From NCBI GenBank assembly GCA_030831945.1, contig JAURKC010000013.1, positions 1 to 64,000 on the forward strand: a stretch of 64,000 bases of DNA. The letters run 5' to 3'. Of the stretch, positions 57,848 to 64,000 are shown piece after piece (positions within the stretch are counted from its first letter, which is position 1; each line of letters opens with the position of its first letter). Below the pieces are notes generated by a model. The model worked only from the letters and a program-made list of their open reading frames with translations, did not search any database and had not been told where the DNA came from. The translations under genes were made by a program, and so were the position numbers. Source of the stretch: Ferruginibacter sp. (GTDB lineage Bacteria > Bacteroidota > Bacteroidia > Chitinophagales > Chitinophagaceae).

Positions 57848-58846
57848 TTATTTTCCTAAAATAGCGTTTATTTTTTCAAGCTCATCACTTGAAAAAGTCA
57901 AATTGTCCAGACATTTTAATGAGTCTGCAATTTGATTGGCTTTACTAACACCTAGCACGATAGAAGTAATTCGATCGTCTTTTAAAACCCATGACAATGC
58001 CATCTGAGCTAAATTTTGACCTCTATTGATTGCTATTTCATTTAGCTTTAAAACTTTTTCAATCTTTTCATCTGTTATGGCATCGCTTTCAATTGCACCA
58101 TTACCTCTTTTATTTGCAGCTCTTGAATCAGCTGGTATTCCTTTTAAATATTTATTGGTTAATAACCCTTGTTCAAGTGAAGAGAAAGTAATACATCCTA
58201 TTCCTTTGTCATCCAATACATCCAATAATCCATTTTCAATCCAACGATCAAACATGGAATATCTTGGTTGATGGATTAAACATTTGGTACCAAGGTTATT
58301 TAAAATTGAATTGGCTATCTCTGTTTCTTTAGCATTGTAGCTAGAAATACCCACATACAAAGCTTTGCCTTGACGAACGATTAAATCCAATGCCGCCATT
58401 GTTTCTTCAATCGGTGTTTGTGGATCTGGTCGGTGGTGATAATAAATATCCACATAGTCTAATCCCATTCTTTGTAAGCTTTGGTCTAAACTAGCCACTA
58501 GATATTTTTTTGATCCCCAGTCACCATAAGGTCCATCCCACATTCCCCAGCCAGCTTTGGTAGAAATTACCAACTCATCACGATATCTTTTAAAATCATC
58601 TTTATAAATTTTTCCAAAGGTTTCTTCAGCAGATCCTGCTGGCGGTCCGTAATTATTGGCTAAATCAAAATGGGTAATACCTGCATCAAAAGCAGTTTTT
58701 AAAATTGAACGTGCATTTTCAAGATCATCGATTGCTCCAAAATTGTGCCATAGGCCCAATGATAAAGCGGGAAGTAGTAAACCACTTTTTCCACATCTAC
58801 GATAAGGCATGTTCTTGTAACGGTCTGGGTTTGCTTGGTAACTCAT
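57848..58846 (-). CDS. Aldo/keto reductase (YghZ/L-glyceraldehyde-3-phosphate reductase-like)
   Basis: 'MPYRRCGKSGLLLPALSLGLWHNFG', 'HFDLANNYGPPAGSAEETFGKI', 'LVISTKAGWGMWDGPYGDWGSKKYL', 'DYVDIYYHHRPDPQTPIEETM'. Confidence 0.94.
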   Translation of the reverse strand: MSYQANPDRYKNMPYRRCGKSGLLLPALSLGLWHNFGAIDDLENARSILKTAFDAGITHFDLANNYGPPAGSAEETFGKIYKDDFKRYRDELVISTKAGWGMWDGPYGDWGSKKYLVASLDQSLQRMGLDYVDIYYHHRPDPQTPIEETMAALDLIVRQGKALYVGISSYNAKETEIANSILNNLGTKCLIHQPRYSMFDRWIENGLLDVLDDKGIGCITFSSLEQGLLTNKYLKGIPADSRAANKRGNGAIESDAITDEKIEKVLKLNEIAINRGQNLAQMALSWVLKDDRITSIVLGVSKANQIADSLKCLDNLTFSSDELEKINAILGK

Positions 58847-58852
58847 TATTTT

Positions 58853-59302
58853 TTATTTGTTTATTACTAAGTTAAGTGCTCTTTCCATGATTTCTAAATC
58901 GATTACTCCTCTAAATCCACTAAATCCAACAGATAGTAATTCTCCATTTGGTAAATTTAGCGGTTGTCCTCCTTCCCATCCAATTAAATCGGGACTTTCA
59001 ATTCCATTGCTATTTTCTTCAATAATTTTATTGAAAACTAATTTTTCGTATTCACCTGTCTTAATACCTGTCAGCCAAACTTGGCTAGCCTTTGTCCAGG
59101 CTACTTTGTAGGTTTCTCTGGATCTAACTTTATTTTTACCGTACATTTTACCAGTAACATTTCCATTTTCATCAATGATGCAGACTGCCACGTTTCCATT
59201 GGCAATTTTTTCATCTATTGGATTTTGCATATAAATTGGAATTAGATTTTCTAACTCAACCAATATTTTTGCGATGATTGAAAGGGTATTTTCTTCGGAC
59301 AT
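58853..59302 (-). CDS. Small GlcG/HbpS-like (DUF336-like) protein, tentative
   Basis: 149-aa ORF; 'GNVAVCIIDENGNVTGKMYGKNKVRSRETYKVAWTKASQVWLTG' and 'GGQPLNLPNGELLSVGFSGFRG' resemble the HbpS/GlcG pattern. 6 bp upstream of the AKR gene start. Confidence 0.5.
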   Translation of the reverse strand: MSEENTLSIIAKILVELENLIPIYMQNPIDEKIANGNVAVCIIDENGNVTGKMYGKNKVRSRETYKVAWTKASQVWLTGIKTGEYEKLVFNKIIEENSNGIESPDLIGWEGGQPLNLPNGELLSVGFSGFRGVIDLEIMERALNLVINK

Positions 59303-60020
59303 TTTAATTTATTTAAATCTAGTAACGATTCAGTTGGTTTATAGGCTTAGTCTCTGAGGTTAAATTTCGATAATATTAGTACAATTTCGTTGAACTTAGA
59401 TAATAAATTTTAAGGAATCATTAGGGTAGGTTAATTGATATTATTTTTTAAAAAATATTTATTCGTTTGAGGACTGTGATAATATTTGGTAAAGAGGTTT
59501 TAAAGGCTATGAATAAGTAAGGTTACCTAATAGAAAAAATCGAGACTTTGAGGTCATTTTTTTTAAGCAGTAGGAGCCAGTTTGGAAGAATTCACTGCGG
59601 ATTTCAGGTCAATCTTTGAAATGAAAAAAAGGAATATTTTTTATGATGTAACTCCCAGAAAAATAGGATACAAACATTTGTTGGATTACATCTGATCTAA
59701 ATTTCAATTTTAAATATTTAGCACTTCCAGTATTTGCTTCTATTATTCCTGTTGCTCTAACTGTTGAAGTTATTTCGCCAACGGCGTCAATCGAATTTGT
59801 AAATGCAGTTGCAATAGGTAATGGTATGTCTATACTTGATATAATGCCCTGTGAAGTTGAAACTAAACCAAGGTTTCCAGAAAAGAAAACTATAATGCCT
59901 ACTTGCATATAAATCATCTTACTTGATAAACTGGGAACTCATAGTATAAGGCCATTTTATTTTTTGATTTTTATCCCTCGAAGATTTGGGTAGTTTTTAA
60001 GTTGTCAAATAGTTAAATGG

Positions 60021-62858
60021 TTAAAAAGACCTAATGGCCCTAACATAGTAGGAGATGCCTTTATCGGCGTAGTTCTGATCGCCATTTGAAAAATTCTGGA
60101 ACCGCACGTTAAACAAGTCGTACTCCGAAGAACTCCAATATCCGTTAGTCGATAAACTACCAAACAATGATTTTTGTGAGTAAAGCAAATTAAGTTCATT
60201 TTTTGTAGGTAATCTCCAATCAGTAAATAATTTACCCGCAGTAGAGTGATTACTTGAAGTACTAATAATATCTTGCGCATCATACCAACTACAACTGCTA
60301 GATTGATCTTGCGTTTCTGCAATTAAACCATGTAGCCCATCTGTTGTAACATAAAAAACTTTACCTCCACCATATGATTCACCTATTGTGTGTGTGCCTC
60401 CTGTCCAGGTTAATGTTCCACTACCCGTGGTGCTCAACACCTGGTTGGCTGATCCATGGGTGTTTGGATAAGTAACTGAACCAGCAGTTAATGTGCCGCT
60501 GGTTTTTACATTCGTAAGACTCGTACTTCCCAATTGAATGGTATAGCTATTCTGAACTTTTGCATTGTACCCAATTGCTGTTGCATATGTTAAATTATTA
60601 GTAGAGACATCCGCCCCGAAGCCTAATGCGGTGTTACCAGTTCCCGAAATGTTGGTTTTTAAAGCATCTACACCAACAGCAGTGTTGTTTCCGCCGGTAC
60701 TGTTACTTAATGAAACTGCCCCTAAAGCTGTATTATAAGATCCGGTTGTGACTTACAAAGCACCACTTCCTACTGCCGTATTTCCAACACCCGTTGTATT
60801 TAAATTTAACGCCCCTTGACCAATAGCAGTATTTCCAGATACTGCCCCTCCCCCTAAACCTACTGTTAATCCATTTACTTTTAAATCACTATTAAATGTT
60901 TTTGCACCTGCAATAGTTTGAGTTCCAGTAGAAACCAATCCTGGGTTTGTTGCATTTGCAGCTGATAATGTTAAAGTAGTTCCACTAATCGTTCCACCTG
61001 TTGCATAAGAAGTGGTAGAAGTATAATTTAATGACGATACACCTCCAGTAATCCCTATGGTGCTAGCAGCAGTTAATCTACCTTTTGCATCCACCGTAAA
61101 GGTGGGTATCGCTGTAGAAGATCCATAAGAACCTGCAGTGACAGTGGTATTGGTCAATGTAGCAGATCCTGATACATTCGATGTTCCATCAAATGCTCCA
61201 CTTGTATAAATTACATCTCCTGTGGTTGAAATTGTTCTTCCTGTTGCGAGTGCGGTTGCTGTACTTGCATTGCCTGTCAATGCTCCCGTGAATCCTGTTG
61301 ATGTAACAGAAGCCAAACCTGTTACCGAAGTAACCGTTTCTCCCAATGTCATCGAAGTGGATCCCAATGTAATGGAAGGGTTTGCTAACTTATTATTAGC
61401 AATTGCAGTTCCACTCCAAACCCCAGTTGTAATTGTGCCAAGTGTAGTTATATTATTACTTCCAGACCATGTACTTAATGCAGTATTTTCTACATTTCCT
61501 AAACCCACTTTAGATTTACTTAAACCATTGCTAAGTTTTACATCTGTCACAGCGCCATCTGCTAATTTTATTGTGGTGATTCCGCCATCAGCAACGCCAC
61601 TTGAAGCGGCATTTGCTGAAACGTAATCTTTCACCGCTTTTTGTGTTGGAAATAATACATCACTGGGGGATAAGCCGCCCAAATCAGCAGCGCTAGATTT
61701 ATTAGATAAATTTTCTTTTAAAGCCAAGCTTGAAGTAACATCTGTTATATTCGCCTTCAGTGCCATATTTGTATTTACATCTATGATGCTCGCTTTTAAT
61801 GCAAGCGCCGTATTAGTTGCATAACTACTTAAATCCTGATCCCCAGTATTAAAACCTGTGATGGCTGCAAGCTTTGCTTTTTCTGCATTCGAGTAATCGT
61901 TAGTAGATAATTCCTTACCTGTTACTTTATCAACTTTATTTAATAAACTATTGATTACATCCGAAGTATTTGCTTTTAAATTAATTCTATTGGATAAAGT
62001 GATTGTATCCGCTTTTTGTAATAAATAAGAAGTGTCAGTTTTATTTAACTTACTGGCCAAACTTGAAGCAACATCCAAACTATTTGCTTTAAGCGCAAGT
62101 CCTGATATTAAATCTGAAGCATTCGCTTTTGAGTTAATTCTTGCTGATAAATTGACTGTATCTTTTGCTATTCGATTGCTTAACATACTTGCCGTGTCTG
62201 ATAACTTTAGCTTGGTCATTAATGAAGAATCGGTAAAGGTTTGCTTGGTATATTTACTTGTATCAGCTGTATTTAATTTAACATCAAGTGCAGTTTGTGT
62301 TTTTGCACTTATCGGTTTATCTGCATCTGCAGTGTTATTTATTTTATCTAAGGCCAAGGCTGTTTTTAATGCTGCAATTGTTGATACACCTGTGCCTCCT
62401 TTGGTAACAGGAACAAGGCCTACTATATTTTCAGCATCTACGCTACTTGCAAACTGCGCATACGCCACATATTGGAACTGAGTGGTACCCATGGTGGTAT
62501 AATTATTGCCCGCTTTTGAATCCATTTCAATTTTTAAATACTTAGGTGTGTTTTTCCAATTGATGATACTAAAACTTCCCATTACATTGGTTGCATCAGC
62601 ATCCCCAATCACAACAGCAAATAAACCTTGCGCATTGGTAGTTACCTTGCGTGTTTCACTATACTCCACAATACCAGTGGTGGATCCTTGTAAAATACTT
62701 AGTCGTAAACTAATTTGTTGTGAAGCAATGATCACATTATTACTATTGCGCGCTACTCCCTGAAAATTTAGTCCAGTTTGTGCTTGGCCATTTATTTTTA
62801 TCACGGCGATAAAAAATAAGCAGAGTAATAATTTAAAAAGTATGAATTGCTTTTGCAT
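60021..62858 (-). pseudogene. Tail-fibre/YadA-head-like secreted adhesin with C-terminal DUF1566/Lcl-like domain, interrupted by one in-frame TAA (60753-60755)
   Basis: ORFs 60753..62858 and 60021..60533 lie in the same frame (62858-60533=2325=775x3). The stretch between reads GAL*VTTGSYNTALGAVSLSNSTGGNNTAVGVDALKTNISGTGNTALGFGADVSTNNLTYATAIGYNAKVQNSYTIQLGSTSL with no other stop. C-terminus 'GGKVFYVTTDGLHGLIAETQDQSSSCSWYDA...DWRLPTKNELNLLY...YWSSSEY...YYVRAIRSF'. Confidence 0.8.
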
Positions 62859-62890
62859 AGGTGCTTAGTTGATTAATTAGAATTGATCTT

Positions 62891-63418
62891 TTAAAGTTTA
62901 ATGATTTTATAAATACCTGTTTTTACTGAACCATTGGTTGGTTTGAAATATACTTTTACAAAATATATTCCAGCAGGGAAACTGTACAAGAAAATATCCT
63001 TTTCATAATTTCTTATGATATTGCCAGCCTCATGAGTTAGTAAAATCGATGATTTAGAGTCGATGATCTGGATAGATAACTTGCCCGTTTGGGTAAAATT
63101 TCCTTTAAAATGAACTAGGTTGATGGTGGGATTGGGGCCAATGCTAATTTGGTGGCCATTTAAGGGGGCACCATTTTCATTGAAAGCATTCTCTTCATTT
63201 GTCATGGGTTGCAAGACCCCAGTATTTAAAAAGTAATTCGAAGTAGCAAAGTGAGCAATGGAAACTGACTCCCCCATACTCCAATCCAAATTTGCTCCTG
63301 AACCGCCCCCATTATTTAGGATATAAGGGGCGATAGATTGGGAATATAATTTAGGGGTAATGCAAAACGAAAACAATAATGAGAAATACCAAAGTCTTCG
63401 GAATGAGAAAAAATTCAT
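62891..63418 (-). CDS. Small secreted protein with T9SS type A C-terminal sorting domain
   Basis: Signal peptide; 'LDWSMGESVSIAHFATSNYFLNTGVLQP'; 'ISIGPNPTINLVHFKGNFTQTGKLSIQIIDSKSSILLTHEAG...FPAGIYFVKVYFK...YKIIKL'. Confidence 0.85.
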   Translation of the reverse strand: MNFFSFRRLWYFSLLFSFCITPKLYSQSIAPYILNNGGGSGANLDWSMGESVSIAHFATSNYFLNTGVLQPMTNEENAFNENGAPLNGHQISIGPNPTINLVHFKGNFTQTGKLSIQIIDSKSSILLTHEAGNIIRNYEKDIFLYSFPAGIYFVKVYFKPTNGSVKTGIYKIIKL

Positions 63419-63541
63419 TCCTCAAAGATTTATCATTTCTCAAGTATTTTTTATTTTAACGGGTGCTTCGTTTTTAAATAATCGGATATTTTAAATAATT
63501 ATTAGCTTATTTCTAATAATCAACGGGGCCATTTTTAGTAA

Positions 63542-64000
63542 TCAATGCTTTAAATTATTAATGTACTCGGAAGGGGTACAATTTTCAATTTTTTTGAACG
63601 CAGCTATAAAAGTGGTTAAATTTGAAAATCCTGCATCAGCAGATAAGCTATTTAATGTATAAGATTCAAGATACCTTTCATTCATCTTTTCTTTAATGTA
63701 ATCCACTCTGTATTTATTTATAAACTCATTGAATCTCATTTCAAAATGTTTATTAATAATAAATGAAATCAGCTTTGTTGGAATATTTATTTCTACTGAC
63801 ACTTGACTAATATTTAAGCCCTTTATCAAATAAGGTTTCTTAGTTTCAAAATAATTGGTAATTATTTCTATTTCAGTTGAATAATCTGGTTCTATGTAGG
63901 GGATAGAATCGGTTTTATTTAGAACTAAATTAGAAGCAGTTTTTTTGTATTTTATAAATGGGAGTCCTGCCAATATAGAAGGATGTGTAAGTAGATACGT
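63542..64000 (-). CDS. AraC-family HTH protein, C-terminal part (5' end beyond window)
   Basis: Open frame continues to 64000 (TYLLTHPSILAGLPFIKYKK...); C-terminal 'FNEFINKYRVDYIKEKMNERYLESYTLNSLSADAGFSNLTTFIAAFKKIENCTPSEYINNLK'. Confidence 0.85.
   Translation of the reverse strand, partial: TYLLTHPSILAGLPFIKYKKTASNLVLNKTDSIPYIEPDYSTEIEIITNYFETKKPYLIKGLNISQVSVEINIPTKLISFIINKHFEMRFNEFINKYRVDYIKEKMNERYLESYTLNSLSADAGFSNLTTFIAAFKKIENCTPSEYINNLKH

Noticed and set aside
60005-60322. 105-aa minus-strand ORF
   Set aside because: Overlaps the DUF1566-like coding frame, which has clear family motifs; this one is a shadow frame.
61222-62763. Three + strand ORFs (134, 149 and 85 aa) rich in V/A/L/P
   Set aside because: Antisense shadows of the repetitive adhesin gene on the minus strand.

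Overview
The window looks like a chromosomal segment from a Bacteroidota genome, probably Chitinophagaceae-like. Supporting signs are the AT-rich sequence, T9SS type A and B C-terminal domains, PorP/SprF, and -7 elements of the TAnnTTTG type. I see no rRNA, CRISPR array, transposase or prophage. Main content: (i) a minus-strand carbohydrate block at about 1-17.2 kb, with a beta-helix protein (cut by the edge), GH3, a T9SS multidomain protein, a sulfatase, RbsB/C/A-type transporter, an FG-GAP/VCBS protein, an M19 dipeptidase, a 3-hydroxyacyl-CoA dehydrogenase-like protein and an SDR; (ii) a convergent pair of cytochrome c/beta-propeller sugar-dehydrogenase-like genes; (iii) housekeeping genes (tatD, tRNA-Ser, rplI-rpsR-rpsF, sucD, mlaF/mlaE-like, maeB, deoC, secA, atpG, scpB, lysA); (iv) a 1636-aa RCC1/Ig-repeat T9SS type B protein overlapping a porP/sprF gene by 1 bp; (v) a tail-fibre-like adhesin with one in-frame stop codon. 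The observations most worth following up are not in the ORF track: a gmd remnant (~27.6-27.8 kb), a frameshifted membrane-protein relic upstream of atpG (~45.1-45.5 kb), the single in-frame TAA in the adhesin, a truncated alpha-2-macroglobulin-like protein whose thioester Cys appears replaced by Ser, a kinase-like conserved protein beside the Mla genes, and a tRNA-D-arm-like 16-bp hairpin beside small ORF relics. I found no clear-cut new defence or mobile system. The best candidate for an undescribed system is the Rbs-linked catabolic cluster. All family calls come from reading motifs by eye; no searches were run.
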